Below are positions 10,999-22,798 of a stretch of DNA of 64,000 bases, in pieces. The DNA comes from Dryococelus australis (taxonomy: Eukaryota > Arthropoda > Insecta > Phasmatodea > Phasmatidae): positions 142,622,457 to 142,686,456 of the forward strand of contig CM056994.1 of assembly GCA_029891345.1 (NCBI GenBank), read 5' to 3'. The notes under the pieces are model-generated. The model saw only the letters and a program-made list of their open reading frames with translations. It did no database searches and had not been told where the DNA came from. A program made the translations under genes and the position numbers. The number at the start of each line of letters is the position of its first letter. The first letter of the stretch is position 1.

Positions 10999-12177
10999 AT
11001 GGTAGACAAAATTCTCGTCGTCATTGATCAGCAATTAGAAGTCAACGATAAACTCGATAAAATCGAAATGAACTGTTACAAATTGTATCTATCTGGGCCT
11101 TTCACTCTCGAAATAGAGGTTAGAATACCTATAGAGTGAACAGATCTTTACACCCTGCCTAGTAATTTCTTTGTGCTCATAAGGGGCAGGCTAACGAAGG
11201 TGGGCAGGACCCACCTGACCACTACCAAGTTGGTACGAAATGGGATTCTGCACCTTTCCCAGCGAGTAATGTACAACACTACTGGAGTCGCGATCTGCCA
11301 GTCGCAATATGTAGGCATAAACTCATCGATAAAAAATTACCTATCGCTCATGTACAACCATCTTTCCGCAGCCAAGATGGAAGGCTGTGGAATCGAAGCC
11401 GACTATAACATTCCCATTTACAATGAAGGTAGGTTCGAAGAGTGCATTCCGCTCTCCATGCTACTAGGATTTGCCAAAGATTGTAAGAAAATAATATTAG
11501 AGGCATGGCAGGAGCTGGTTATAATGCTAGACATATCTCATTTGGATTCCGTATAGGGAGTAGGAGAAACCACGTAGCTCGTCTCTTTTACTTTGAACAT
11601 CATAGTATGTGTAGTCCTTCATGTGACCCCGAGCACGCTTGAAAATGTCAAGCTGTTGAATTATGCAAAGAAAGAAAAAGTGATGTAAATATCATTCAGA
11701 GGCGCGAGCCTGGTCATGTGCCCAGCCCTGCCCCCTACCACACGAAGTCACTGGGTCGTGAAGACATCTTCAAGCACGGGAAAGCCTTTCTACATCGTAC
11801 TGGGGCTTCAGACCAGCAAACAGTTTAGTATCAGAGCCGACAACTCTACGTTCGACCACTGCATTTTCAAAAACGTAAAGATATTTTTGGATAGTGAAAG
11901 CTACCCGTACGTGGATTCGAACGCAAACTTTAAAATTGACTGTACCTGCTGGCATATTATATGTATTCGCAATTCCAAATCTTCATATTGCGGACGTGAG
12001 GCGCATCTCATCTTGAGCCCCGAAAATTTCCGAGACATGGCTCCTTTACTAATATTCGATACATCGAAGCAAAATGACCACCTGCAAAATGGCATAGCCG
12101 ACTTCTGGATCAAGATAATCCCCAAGGAAATCGTGCCTGCAAACACCGCTGACTACTGCTTGGCACTCCACAACTGA
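10999..12177 (+). pseudogene. Major capsid protein, double-jelly-roll type
   Basis: From the ATG at 10,999 one frame runs 393 codons to the TGA at 12,175-12,177 with no frameshift, broken only by stops at 11,137, 11,554, 11,575 and 11,686. Blocks I associate with insect Polinton-type double-jelly-roll capsid proteins are clear: an N-terminus with PSNFFVLIRGRL, the middle block ECIPLSMLLGFAKDCKKII, then RSHWVVKTSSSTGKPFYIVL, KNVKIFLDSESYPYVD and a C-terminus with LLIFDTSKQND and TADYCLALHN. The protein builds the icosahedral shell. The length fits a full protein. It follows X and protease on the same strand, as expected of a late morphogenesis cluster. Retention of the frame over the whole length shows it was lost recently compared with the polymerases at 26-29 and 50-52 kb. 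Confidence 0.75.
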
Positions 12178-12581
12178 ATCGTTAAGTACGATGGTTTTTC
12201 CGGCCTGGTAAAAATCATATGTTAATTACGCACGTAAATATGTATGCTCTGGGTATGCACGTCTCAGTCGTAATAATGTACTGTAATATTCAAGGCTTCC
12301 AGAGCAGTTACGTGCTCAAGGAAACCTTAGTCACTTTGTGACTTGAACCAATTTATGTGGTCGGACCCAAACAGGAAAAAATGGCCGAGTTCTTTGGTGA
12401 ACACTTCGAGAAACACACGGTTATTTTATAAGTGGCATGCACACAGATTTAACATATTGTATATACATCTCTCTTTGGTGGTGTGAAATATGACATCATC
12501 CCATGATGTGAAAAAATTTATATAAACAGAACCCTAAAATAAATTAGTCACCAGTCGAGTATAAGTCCCTGTGGGAGCAAG
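12178..12581 (+). other. Gap with a short possible coding fragment
   Basis: A + frame from about 12,262 to 12,432 reads MYCNIQGFQSSYVLKETLV, then after one stop EPIYVVGPKQEKMAEFFGEHF. It may be the start of a further structural gene, but I do not recognise it. The rest is AT-rich. Confidence 0.3.
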
Positions 12582-13085
12582 ATGACTCCCATTCATCTGG
12601 AGAAACTGTACGTCTTGTCATTCCCAGGCGACTCTAAAATCACATATTTGTTCTGGGAAGCTGAATTGCTACATACTTACTAAAAAAAATGTGATGGATG
12701 GGACTACTGGCAATATTCGGTGAGTTCGGACGAACCTACGCAACAGTTGATTACTTGCTGCACTCCTGGAAATTGCTTGGTGCCTCTTCCAACAACCGTG
12801 GACCAGGTTGTAGAATTTGCAGCAACCTCGACCCGAAGCGACTCTACGAGCACCGAAATTCACGCCCCTGACTGTTCCACCCAGGAATGCTCCACCCGGA
12901 ACTGCTCCACACAGACTTGTGTATGCCGGGAAAAAAATATTACCAGGGGACCTGCATCGGACTGTGAAGTGCTCCCCCGCAAACGTCCACGTGTGACATT
13001 ACTTACTGCCGTCGCTGCTACGTATTCATTCATGGCTGACCTCATGTTGAACAAGAAGATGTCCTGCAGATTCCAGTTCTATTGA
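12582..13085 (+). pseudogene. Unrecognised ORF with Cys-Ser-Thr repeats
   Basis: An ATG at 12,582 opens a frame of 167 codons to the TGA at 13,083-13,085 with a single stop at 12,681-12,683. The N-terminus is hydrophobic and aromatic (LEKLYVLSFPGDS, YLFWEAELLH). The middle has a short cysteine repeat (CSTQECSTRNCSTQTC). The end has a basic patch (LPRKRPRVTLL) then a hydrophobic segment (TAVAATYSFMADLML). The spaced cysteines could bind metal or form disulfides. Position after the capsid gene, on the same strand, suggests a minor virion or accessory protein of block A. I do not know the family. Confidence 0.45.
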
Positions 13086-14171
13086 GTCGGATCGAACGTC
13101 AAAGACTTAAGAATTTTTTACTAACGTGATTTGACTGGCAGATTGAATTTAAAAACTGACTGCCGCATTTGTGGTTTTTTGTAATTTGTGTAAATTAAAT
13201 ATTCATGTATATCAAAACTGTCAAGGTGGCGTATATATTTTTTGAAGTTTTATTTTTTTTATTGATTTCTTTTAAATACATAAATGTGTGTGGAAATATC
13301 ATTTAAAGGAGTGACTCGCGGGACCAGAAGCAGTCACTCATGCTAACAGGCGTTGGATGACCAGCAGGAAACAGGAAAAACCAGTTTGCGCAAAGTAATT
13401 CTCCGTTATCCACTCGGTCATTCCCTGTCACGCATGCACTGGAAGCCAATCAAAGAAAAAGAAAACATTACCTCGCGAGCTTCAATACGTGTTTTCTGGC
13501 TGCTAGCTGCATTTTCGCTGTTATTCATGATTAATAGTTCCGTCAATATTCTCTCCTGGGAGTCGCGACGTGGCTCTTATGGCGGGTAACATCTGCCACT
13601 TCATTTACCTGCCTGTGGTCGCCCCTACTCCATTACGTTACTATTGGCTATTGCTAGAAATTCGTCGATACAATATTAATTCCTTAACGGTGAACAATAT
13701 GTATACAGTTTAAAAAAAAAAGACAAACTATTATGTCAACTTATTTAAGGGTCCTGACTATCTAGAAATAGTCTAGTATATAGGTAATTTCTTTTTGCAT
13801 TTGCGAGCAAACAAGCACATCCTAAAGGGATGGCAGACTGTGGTGGGAGTATGCAGAGCATTATAGAAAAGGGTGTTTGGACACTTATTTATAAGCTTTA
13901 GTTTGGACCTTGTTGTGCCATTGTTTTACTGCATCGTGCTGCGAAAGGTATGTCGGAGAATATTACAAAGTAATTGACGTGTTTTGGAGAGTACGCACAA
14001 TGTACGTGTCGTAATTGGTACGAAATTGATCCTAGGTAAACTTTGTAACAGCATCCCCATGTATGATGCGATGCATGTCGGGCGGAGAAACGGGGTGCCG
14101 TTGTGCCAAAGGACGATGATACTATGCCATGGTGTGACTCTTATAAGAAGATACACGAATTTTTTTCTTGA
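13086..14171. other. Spacer; GC-richer patch at 13,330-13,620
   Basis: No gene is recognised. The patch at 13,330-13,620 is GC-richer and carries the 78-codon ORF 13,353-13,589, which has no known motif; it may be an inserted repeat. The rest is AT-rich. Confidence 0.35.
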
Positions 14172-15092
14172 GGCCGCGGCATATGGCCGACAAGTAATTT
14201 CGTCATACTATACATTATTATCCATCGCCATCGTTTTGGCGTCGAAGACATTGTGCTGCAGCTATGCACATTAGGTAGCACCCATCTTCGTAATGTCAAC
14301 AGTCGATATCTGGTCCAAGTACGACGTTGCTCTCCTAATTGCAGCGAGGGAGTTATTCGAAAAGATGGATGCCTCCATCTCAGGACGGCATTCTGCTGCA
14401 CCATCGTATACCATGGTAAAATCCGGCGCTGCACCTATTGTAGCTTCCAACATCGCAACGGAGATGCCCTTATGGAGTAGCCAGATAGCATCCTTTCGGA
14501 GGAGGAGGACCCGGCCGACATGCTCACCAGTCAGCACCCGGTTGGAGCATCCATATGGTACCCTTCCAGTCAGCGCTTCCAGTCGCCGCCCTTTCACGGC
14601 TTCAAGACGGGTGAGTTGGTTACATTCGACAACACCAACACTAAGGGTACACCGCTCCTGGAAGCTGTCAACATACCACAACCGGGATGTAGATCGCCCG
14701 AAATGACTGTTTTACATGTGCAAACAACAAAAACATCGACTCGCGTAGCGACGGACTCACCTGTGCCGGTACGGTACTCACCAGTCTCTGATATTGATTA
14801 TACCAATCTCGAAATTTGGGAGGACATGTGATCTCCGCTGCCTCTCGAAGCTATCTCACCCTCCATTTGCCTCGATGATGATGAGATTCGCCAGTGTTTA
14901 AATACATTCGAATCAAGGTTACTCGTCTTACATTACGATTATGCTGATGTGCACCTAGAACAGTCTAACTGTGTGCATGTTTCTACACAGGTGAAATGTA
15001 ACATGGAAAGACTTGTGAAACAATTTCTACCTACCGAATGTCTGCATCTCAATCGAGGCATTTATACAAATGTAAAACAAATGCGATTATAA
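14172..15092 (+). pseudogene. Unrecognised ORF, cysteine-rich then acidic
   Basis: One frame stays in register for 307 codons from 14,172 to the TAA at 15,090-15,092, broken by stops at 14,481 and 14,829. The first part has a cysteine/histidine cluster (RRCSPNCSEGV, TAFCCTIVYHG, RRCTYCSFQHRNGD) that looks like a degenerate zinc-binding region. The second part is acidic and Ser/Thr/Pro-rich (SEEEDPADML, PVSDIDYTNLEIWEDM, CLDDDEIRQCL) and ends in a basic tail. Only two internal stops in an AT-rich window suggest real former coding sequence. It follows the capsid cluster on the same strand. Family unknown; a regulatory or virion protein of block A is possible. Confidence 0.42.
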
Positions 15093-15243
15093 AGAGGGAA
15101 ATATGAATTTATCCTAATTTTTGTAGTGTGTTATTTTTAAGTGGTTTTCGAGAGCAGTATAATTACATGTTATTTAACTTACAACTGTGTGTGTATAATA
15201 GTTTATTTTTTCTCAGTGTAAAAAGAAACATAAATTTTATTTA

Positions 15244-15570
15244 CAAACAATCTGTATATACTGTGCAAGCTTTTCCCTTTGTGAATTGGACAAGTACGTG
15301 CAATAGTTTCTTTAAACAGTCTGTATATATTGCGCTTGCTTTTCGCTTGGTGAACGGGACAAGTACGTGCAATATTTTTTTATACAAACTGTATATATTG
15401 CGCTTGATTTTACCTCGGTGAACGGGACAAATACGTGCAATTTTTTTATAAACAATCTGTATATATTACGCTAACATTTCATTTGGATAAGGGACAAGTA
15501 CGTGCTTTTTTTTTTTTTTTTTCAGTATATATGGGACATGCTTTTCCCTTGGATAAAGAACAAGAACATA
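15244..15570. repeat. Tandem repeat of about 65-69 bp, five units
   Basis: Units begin near 15,251, 15,320, 15,388, 15,456 and 15,521, each with an [A/T]CTGTATATAT-like start, a middle gcttgcttttccctt/tcggtgaa part and an end ggacaagtacgtgcaat followed by a T run. The ORFs over this region are the repeat read through. Confidence 0.85.
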
Positions 15571-16600
15571 TCATATCTATTTTATTACAATTCCTTTTAC
15601 CTGCAATACTAACAAAACTTAAATTTAATGCACATTTTTTTTTAGCTTCTGTCTTTATTAATACAACAAATAACTTGTGCGACGTTATAAGCAAAGAGCC
15701 ATTTAACGAAGGGTATTGACTTTTAAAAAATCATGCGCACTGCACGATGGTACTGTTCCTGGCGTATATTAAATACCTTTCGAAAGTGTGTGAAGACGAA
15801 AGGGGAGCAAGAATGCTGACAGGGAGAGGAAGTACTTATGTGGCAACTTTCATTATGCTATGCCGCTCAAGGATAAGACCCGCCCCACTCTGTATCTCCT
15901 GCACCTAGAAGCAGGAGCAATACCACGTAATTTTTAAAGTTACTTCAATAAAAATAAATAAACATTACCCAAATAATAGTGACATAAAAATATTTATTTA
16001 ATGTCTTATGTATATAAATCATACTTGCAAAAAATCCTGAAAGAATATTATATATGTAATACCTTTAAAAAATTGAAAGAAAAATATTAACACACCGACT
16101 TTACACACAAAACACATAAAAATATTTTACTAAATAAGTATATATTTAACGAAAAACATATTCAATACAACGCATAAAAAATTATTTTACAAAACACATG
16201 AAAGAAATTATTTTACAAGATAAATATATTTACTGAAAAACTTGGTAAACACATTTTACTGGATACAAAAAAAAAAAAAAAAAAAATTATGACATAATAA
16301 TGATTTTCCTTGCGCTTAAGATACTTTTCTTTTAACATCCATCCTACTAATCACATACATCGATATATTGTTTTCACAGTATGTTTCGACTAAAAAAATC
16401 ACGGGGGAGTGACAGGTTTTCATTATTTGGGTTTTTCTATAGATAGAGCAAAGCTCATATGCGCAAGCACACACAAGCACCTCTGGTCATGGGTTCGAAG
16501 GTGTTGTAAACGCCAATCTGTGCCAAGCACCGTCGCATCGTTCCGAACATACGTATAAGAGTTGGTATTTTTTTTTAATTTCGTGAATAATTTCACAATT
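15571..16600. other. AT-rich stretch with poly(A) run
   Basis: A 20-bp poly(A) run lies at 16,268-16,287 and the surrounding DNA is highly AT-rich. A patch at 15,760-15,930 is GC-richer but carries no recognisable gene. Confidence 0.4.
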
Positions 16601-16809
16601 TTCCCTGTTGTATTTGGTTGACACCATTTCGCCCGAAATTTTTTTTCATATTGAGAATGTTTATGGGGAATTCTGTTTTGTCACTATCGCAATTTTTGCT
16701 GCTAATTCAAATACCTTACCATACATGATTCTTCTTTCGAGAAGGAGTAAATATAAATGTTCTTCGCATCGTTCCACATTCACGGTAACTGACGGCTGGT
16801 CCGTGTAGG

Positions 16810-17690
16810 TTATGCCGTGGAGTAAAGGAGATATATTTGCATAATTTTTATCTGGATAAACTTGCCGCCGGGACGTGCTCTGTCAGTGCGACTAGACTTA
16901 ATGAATGGTCTCGGCCTCGCGCCTAGGTACACGTCGTATGCAAAAGGCATGCAGTTCGAGGTCCAGTCCATAAATTCTTGCCTTTTGTACAACGTGGTTA
17001 CGTCCATTGCATTTTTCCTGCCATTTACATACGAAATAATTTTAACTTTTTCGGAACAGTTCGTACGATATACCTTCGCACGTTCTTGCTTTGCTTACGT
17101 GAACATAGCAATTTGGTTTTACCAACTTCTTCAGCGAACAAGGAAGCGTAACGGTTTTTATATTCTTACGTTAATGTGTTCAGCACGTAACAGCCTTCGA
17201 ACTCATCGTAAGAGCATTGCCAGTGAATTGCACCGATGCAAAATTTAATTTGCAGAACGCATCTAGCATCTCGAAAACTGGCGCATTAGTACCCCCAATT
17301 CAGTTCACTGTACTTGCTCACGTTTTCTGACCTTAATGGTGAAAATTCGGAGACGGTCACTTTTTCAATGTCGCTGTCTTTGAAGTTGGAGCTGACCGGA
17401 CTCTCTGCGAAGCTGGGATAGGATACACTGTATTCCAGGGGATGGTACGATTTGACTGCCAGATGCGGGCCGACTGGCAGTTGCGTTTTTTTTTATGGTA
17501 ACGGGTTCGTGCCAGTCGACATGGGCGACGTTGCTCCTCCTGCCATTATCTTACGGATGAGCTCAAGAATATTCTCTCTAGTATCTTCTGCGTTGCTGAT
17601 GGTTTCTTCTGTACTTAACGACATGGCTACCGTGACAGACGTTCGAACGAATTGATCAGTGGGTTCTCCTCTCGAAATAGTGAGATACAA
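16810..17690 (-). pseudogene. Unrecognised long decayed ORF
   Basis: On - a frame from ATG at 17,690 reads to 17,493 and then continues through about four stops to about 17,030: SLSTEETISNAEDTRENILE, LPVGPHLAVKSYHPLEYSV, SDIEKVTVSEFSPLRSENVS, AEEVGKTKLLCSRKQSKNVR. After a frame change it continues in 17,007-16,810 (FAYDVYLGARPRPFIKSS, then RTDRARPGG). Roughly 290 codons with so few stops in AT-rich DNA argue for former coding sequence. I do not recognise it. It converges with the + strand ORF at 14.2-15.1 kb across the tandem repeat and may be the last gene of block A, for example a minor virion protein; this is only position-based. Confidence 0.4.
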
Positions 17691-17949
17691 CTTTTCTCAG
17701 AGACCCTTGGGGACGCGTCTTATAAATCCCGAGTTTAAGGGGGTGGAACGGACATGACTGATGGATGGAGGGGGTCGAACAGAGGTTGTAGAGGTGTGCC
17801 GATAGTAGACCGAACGTGATGGAGGATCGCCGACTAAAAAGTAAACAGCCAGTGTGAAGCTTTGGCGAAGTAATTGGTCGTGACAAATTTTTTTTTACAT
17901 AAATTTTTGAATAACTTTTTTTGGGTATTTTTAAGAAAGTGAGATTGAG
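17691..17949. other. Spacer
   Basis: No feature recognised between the decayed - strand ORF and the dispersed repeat block. Confidence 0.35.
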
Positions 17950-18770
17950 AGCTTACCAATATGGCGTAGTACTTGAGTAATCGGGGGCGTGAAGGGGAGA
18001 GAGACAGCAATGTATAAACAAATGACGAACAAAAACAAGATGGCGGAATGAGTATGGGTGAGGGGAGTGAAGACCTCCCGACTAATTCGTGGTAGGTGAG
18101 GGGATGGGAGCCCACCGACTAAAAAGCCAACAGCAATTGGCGACAGTCGTATGCAGGGGATGGAACGAATGAGACTAACGGTTGGGTCGGTGAGGGGGCT
18201 GGAGCGGGCATCTTGGAGGGTTGCCGACTAAACACTAATTACCTCTATAAATATATATATTTTTTTATTTTTACATAATTTTTAGGAAAAAGGGAAATTT
18301 TTAAAGGAAAAGGGAAAGTTTAAGGGAAAAAGGGATATTGTTATGGGGGTTGGCTGCCAATGGAACATAATTGTTAAATTACTTTTTATCAATTTTTTAA
18401 TAATTTATTAAAAAAAAAAAATTTATGCTAAATTTATTTTAACGAATTCAATTTTAATTTTTTAAAACATTTTTCGCAATAAATTTATAATTTTATACTT
18501 TAAAACGGTTTTTCAAAATTTTAAACAATTTGTAATAAAAATTTTTTGTAATAAATATTTTTATAATTTCTTTAAGTATTGATTAAGAATTTTTTGGATT
18601 TTTGGTATCAGACGTCACTGGAGAAATGGTCAAGGGTCAAATATCAAGGTCAAGGTCACATGGGTTCAAGATGGCAGACGGTGACGTAACCAAATGGCGG
18701 GGGACAGCTCCTGCACTCCTATTTCAGATCCATTTGTGCCAAACTTCCCATTTACCCACTACTGATGGAC
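17950..18770 (+). repeat. Dispersed repeat block, copy 2 (direct repeat of 3.5-4.3 kb)
   Basis: It contains one minisatellite-type unit (atgtataaacaaatgacgaa ... aagatggcggaatgagtat), then agggaaaaagggaaattttt runs, AT-rich DNA, and ggtcaagggtcaaatatcaa/ggtcaaggtcacatgggt followed by aagatggcagacggtgacgt. The order and orientation match the block at 3.5-4.3 kb. Confidence 0.55.
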
Positions 18771-18907
18771 TATTCGAATATTACTCTTAAAAACTGGGTT
18801 TTAGAAACGGAAATAAAAAGAGTTTGGTAATATTGGTAACGTATCCTTTAATTAACATGCACTATAAAGACTCCCCATGTAGCAAGCCACAGTGGGCCGA
18901 CTGTGGT

Positions 18908-19405
18908 TTTACTGCTGGCACTGCTGGATGACTGATGGCACTGAATACTTATGGGTTTACACAACTGGCCCTGTTATGGTGCGTTAATGGGTATGTTAAT
19001 GGAAATTAAACTGATCGCTGTGAGTTGAAATACTGCTAATTATCCACAAATGGCTTGCCAGCTGTATTTCAGCACTGGTAGCACTTAACGTATCCAATTT
19101 TTTGCAATTTATGGTACTTCGCTAGTGTTTCGCTCACTAAATGGCTTTACTGATGGCATTGCTGGATTACTACTGGCCCCGAAAACTTCTGAGTATACAC
19201 AACTAGTCCTGCTATGGTTAACTGCAGGCACCAAGACACTTGACATGCCATTTATGGCCCACTGATGGAATTTTGATGGAAATGAAACTCATGATTGAGA
19301 GTGGCCTATTAATAATCCCTAAATAACTTACCAACTGTATTCCAGCAAGGGCAGCACATAACCTATACTTATTGCTGGTAAATTATGGGTAACCGTCTAT
19401 AGGCC
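18908..19405. repeat. Two diverged tandem copies of a 230-270-bp unit
   Basis: Copy 1 starts near 18,911 (actgctggcactgctggatg) and copy 2 near 19,149 (actgatggcattgctggatt). Later landmarks also pair: tacacaactggccctgttat with tacacaactagtcctgctat, and gctgtatttcagcactggta (19,061) with actgtattccagcaagggca (19,334). The offset changes from 238 to 273, so copy 2 has an extra ~35 bp. Confidence 0.8.
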
Positions 19406-21373
19406 ATTTAATGGCTGTGATGTGGTACATCGATGGACAATTGTTGGTGCAATTTGGATTATTGTGGGAATTAAATGTCTCCCACTCTTCGCAGATAGCC
19501 TCATCAAACTACACACACATTTATATGTACATATGTGTGTGTGTCTAATATAATTATGGATCATATGATGCGAGTAGATTGTTTGTAAATATTTATTGAT
19601 GAAAATATCTATAGCAAAATGCTGTAAATATATTATTAGACGTGACTTCGTGATTGTTATTGAATAATTTGACATATGTAATGTTTTACATGTATATCTA
19701 TATATAATTAAAATGAGAAGTTACTAAAATAATACATAACATATTTTTAAAATTAACATTAAAGCTCTTTTGTTGTTTCACAGTTGTAAAATCATCATAA
19801 CTGGTGGCTGCATTTCAAAACAGATGAATAGCATCCAAGTGACATACATACTGCTAAAAATTACATTAAAGGCAAGTTTTTGGTTTAATATCGCAATTGG
19901 TGTAGAATATTTCTCTCAACGACATTAATTTTTAATGCATAATTTTATATAATGATTTGTTCGCGTAGTACATTTTTTAGCTATGAAATAATTACTGGTG
20001 AAATTTATTTTATACAAGTGTTTGTTAACAATTCAAGCCCGAATATATTCTAAATTAGTTCATCTACAGATAAGATTACACATTGAAGTAATGGTTAGCA
20101 TGCTGGGCTGTCAAAGCAAGGGGTGTAAATACGCGCCCCCTTTCCACCCCCGTAAGCGTGAGATTTTAATGTCGTATAATGTGTTTAATATTAAAGTAAA
20201 GGAAATTAAAAACAAATAAAAGTTGATGTCAATAGTAAAAATAATTATATTTAAGAGATAGTGTTAGACATATAGTGAAAGCATTGCCAACTGATTGCCG
20301 GCTTGGCATCCGACTGTAAACCATCAATGAGCCAAATGTGGTTTTCTACATGGGTGCGTATAATCGTCTGCCTAATTTGTTCATTCTTGCGTTCACTTCA
20401 GCACGCGTCTTAAACCGCAGATTTATATTCTTTCAGTCTTTTCCAAGGTTTGTTTCAAAAAATGAACCAGATAACTAAATTACTATTGAATCATGAATTT
20501 CCAGTTGTTATCAGTTTGAAAAAAAAAACTGTTAAATTTAAGTTCTTCCTCATATTAATTCATAAATAACGGATGTTCGCTACGCAAATTCGCTGTTTTC
20601 GGCACCCATTGAAATGAAACTAAATTATATTGACCAGCGACTTTGACCGATCGCATCTACATTCTTTCATTTACGAATTGTAAAGTTAATGAGACATTCG
20701 CTTTAAAGGCCTTTAGAATATACACCATGAATAGAGGTTTCTATTCTAGATCCTGATGCAAATTGTTGCTTACCAATCATAAATTATTAATCACAGTAAT
20801 ATAATTTTTACAATAGCATGCCCACATAAAATCCCTGCATTAAATCAAATGGTTTATGCAAACCAATGTGACTGTTTGTTCCCACTGATTTCGTTCAAAA
20901 TGAACATCAATATAAACACTTTAATGAATCTGCTCGCTTTCTCACTGTGCCATGTATTAACTTATTCAAAGTATCACTCTTTACCTTTAAAAACAATATC
21001 CCTGTAAAAATATCAATATTCGTAAACATCACACAAGTAATTAAACAAATATATATATCCACAGGGAAACAAAAAAAAAAACAAAATATTGAAAACAATG
21101 CTGAACAAAATTATTCAGTACGCTACCCAAAACCAAAAATATATTAATCAGGGCCCTACATTTGAAAACAAACAATTTAATGTCGATACATCCTTTTATG
21201 ACGCAGATAAATGTTTTTCCCCATAGATTTACATATACAGAATTCCAAGTAATGGAGCTCTTAATGGAGCTCTTAATGGAGCATGTCGTTAGTTACCTAA
21301 TTGATTAATGTTCTGTTATGCTTTACCTATTCACACTGTGCTCTTTTGTCAAAATGTAACTGATTTCACATTG
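19406..21373. other. AT-rich intergenic DNA
   Basis: No gene recognised. Three short direct repeats of taatggagctct lie at 21,250-21,283. A tRNA-like fragment (atggttagcatgctgggctg) at about 20,091 matches only a box A pattern and is not called. Confidence 0.45.
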
Positions 21374-21379
21374 TCCTAT

Positions 21380-22798
21380 AGTAGTAAAGGCGGGCCGGTT
21401 TCATTTCACTTTTAATTTATCGGATTATCAATTGGATATCAAATTTATTGATCGGCTTAAGAATTAATACGACTATATCAGATTAATTTTTTCATGGAAT
21501 AAAATTCTTATAAATAAGTTTGATTGACATGTACAATTAATTTAATTAAATAATCAATCTTTTTTTATTTTGTGTGAAATAATATGCAAAGTTTAGTGCA
21601 AGAGTGTGCTACCGGTCTTTCTTTCTTTTATTTTTGGGATGTGGTTGGGGATCATCATGATAGGTCCTCACCCTTGCAGGTATGGCATTGTAATGAAGTG
21701 TGATGTGTTGGGGAAGGAATATACATAGGTATTGTGTAATATTCATTTTTAATGGTATTGAGTAGGAGTTCCCTCCCATTTACCGTGTGGCAGGTGACTG
21801 ATATAATGGTATATTTCTGTGAAATTAAATTATTAGTAAATACGCAATGAAAGATAGTATATTTGATTTAAAATTAAATCCAGACCATGATTTGACTAAC
21901 CCATCCTTTATGGTAGTAATGCCATACAGAAGGTGTATTAAGTGTTGGAAATGACAACAATTTACGGCCAAATACACAATGGCTGTTTACAAAAACAATT
22001 AAAACGAACACAACTAAGTAACTATCACAAATTGATAAAATTTATGTTTACCATGCACATTCTAGATGAAACGACTATTTCCTACAAAATAAATTCCAAA
22101 AATCCAATACTAAGTAATCGAATTACAAAAGGTATTTCGACGTCTATAACTACCCAGCTATCTTGGTGTGACAAAGAAATCAAGTAACGAGTTATACCTA
22201 CAACGAAGGTAAAACTATTTCCCTACAAATAAATCAAATGAATTAAATTGCTCAGCTGTCCTGGTGTTATGAAGAATGCAATGAAATGAGTCCAGTGTAT
22301 GACTTGCGGTGAATTATAAGCTAGGTGAGATTTTGGGAGCAAACATATTGTGCTTCGGCCACCATCGACTAAGTTTATGGAGTAAAATCCTCGACATTAA
22401 AATAACTATATGTTAGGTCCCAAGTCAACAAAAATTATTTATTTTTGTTTACGAATTCATCTGTTTATATTTCCACTCGATGCTAATCACAATACTAGAC
22501 AGGTATCGCTTATAATTTAATCCGGAACGATCTAGCACTTCCAGTTAACATGGAGAAATAAAGATATTCAAACAGAAGAGAAACTCGCCAGTGACATTAT
22601 TCATACGCATTCTTAATTATACCTACAACGAAGTCAAAAACATATCCTATTTCCCTACGAATCTATGATTTATGAAAAGTGAAAATGTTCAAAATATGCA
22701 AACTTACTAACAAAGTGTTATAAAATAATTAAATTTTAAACCCAACACAATAGAGTACTAGACATACATGCATGTCTCCCTCATCACCCCTCAGTTCT
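21380..22798 (+). repeat. Left terminal inverted repeat of element C
   Basis: The match to the reverse complement of 30,713-32,160 can be followed all along: termini, tgcaagagtg at 21,597, ggtcctcacccttgcaggta (21,663), ttgagtaggagttcc, the gtatgccataca area, a ttataagctaggtgag area and acatacatgcatgtctccct near the inner end. Copies differ by many substitutions and small indels, so the insertion is old. Confidence 0.85.

Noticed and set aside
9896..15092. A Polinton-type integrase in block A
   Set aside because: I looked for an integrase-like block in all frames around the capsid cluster and in elements B and C and found none I could support; a heavily decayed one may still be present.
15128..15719. 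Two ORFs of 97 and 94 codons on +
   Set aside because: The protein repeats follow the 68-bp tandem repeat, so they are not independent genes.
20085..20130. A tRNA-like start atggttagcatgctgggctg
   Set aside because: It matches a box A pattern only; no box B follows at the right distance.
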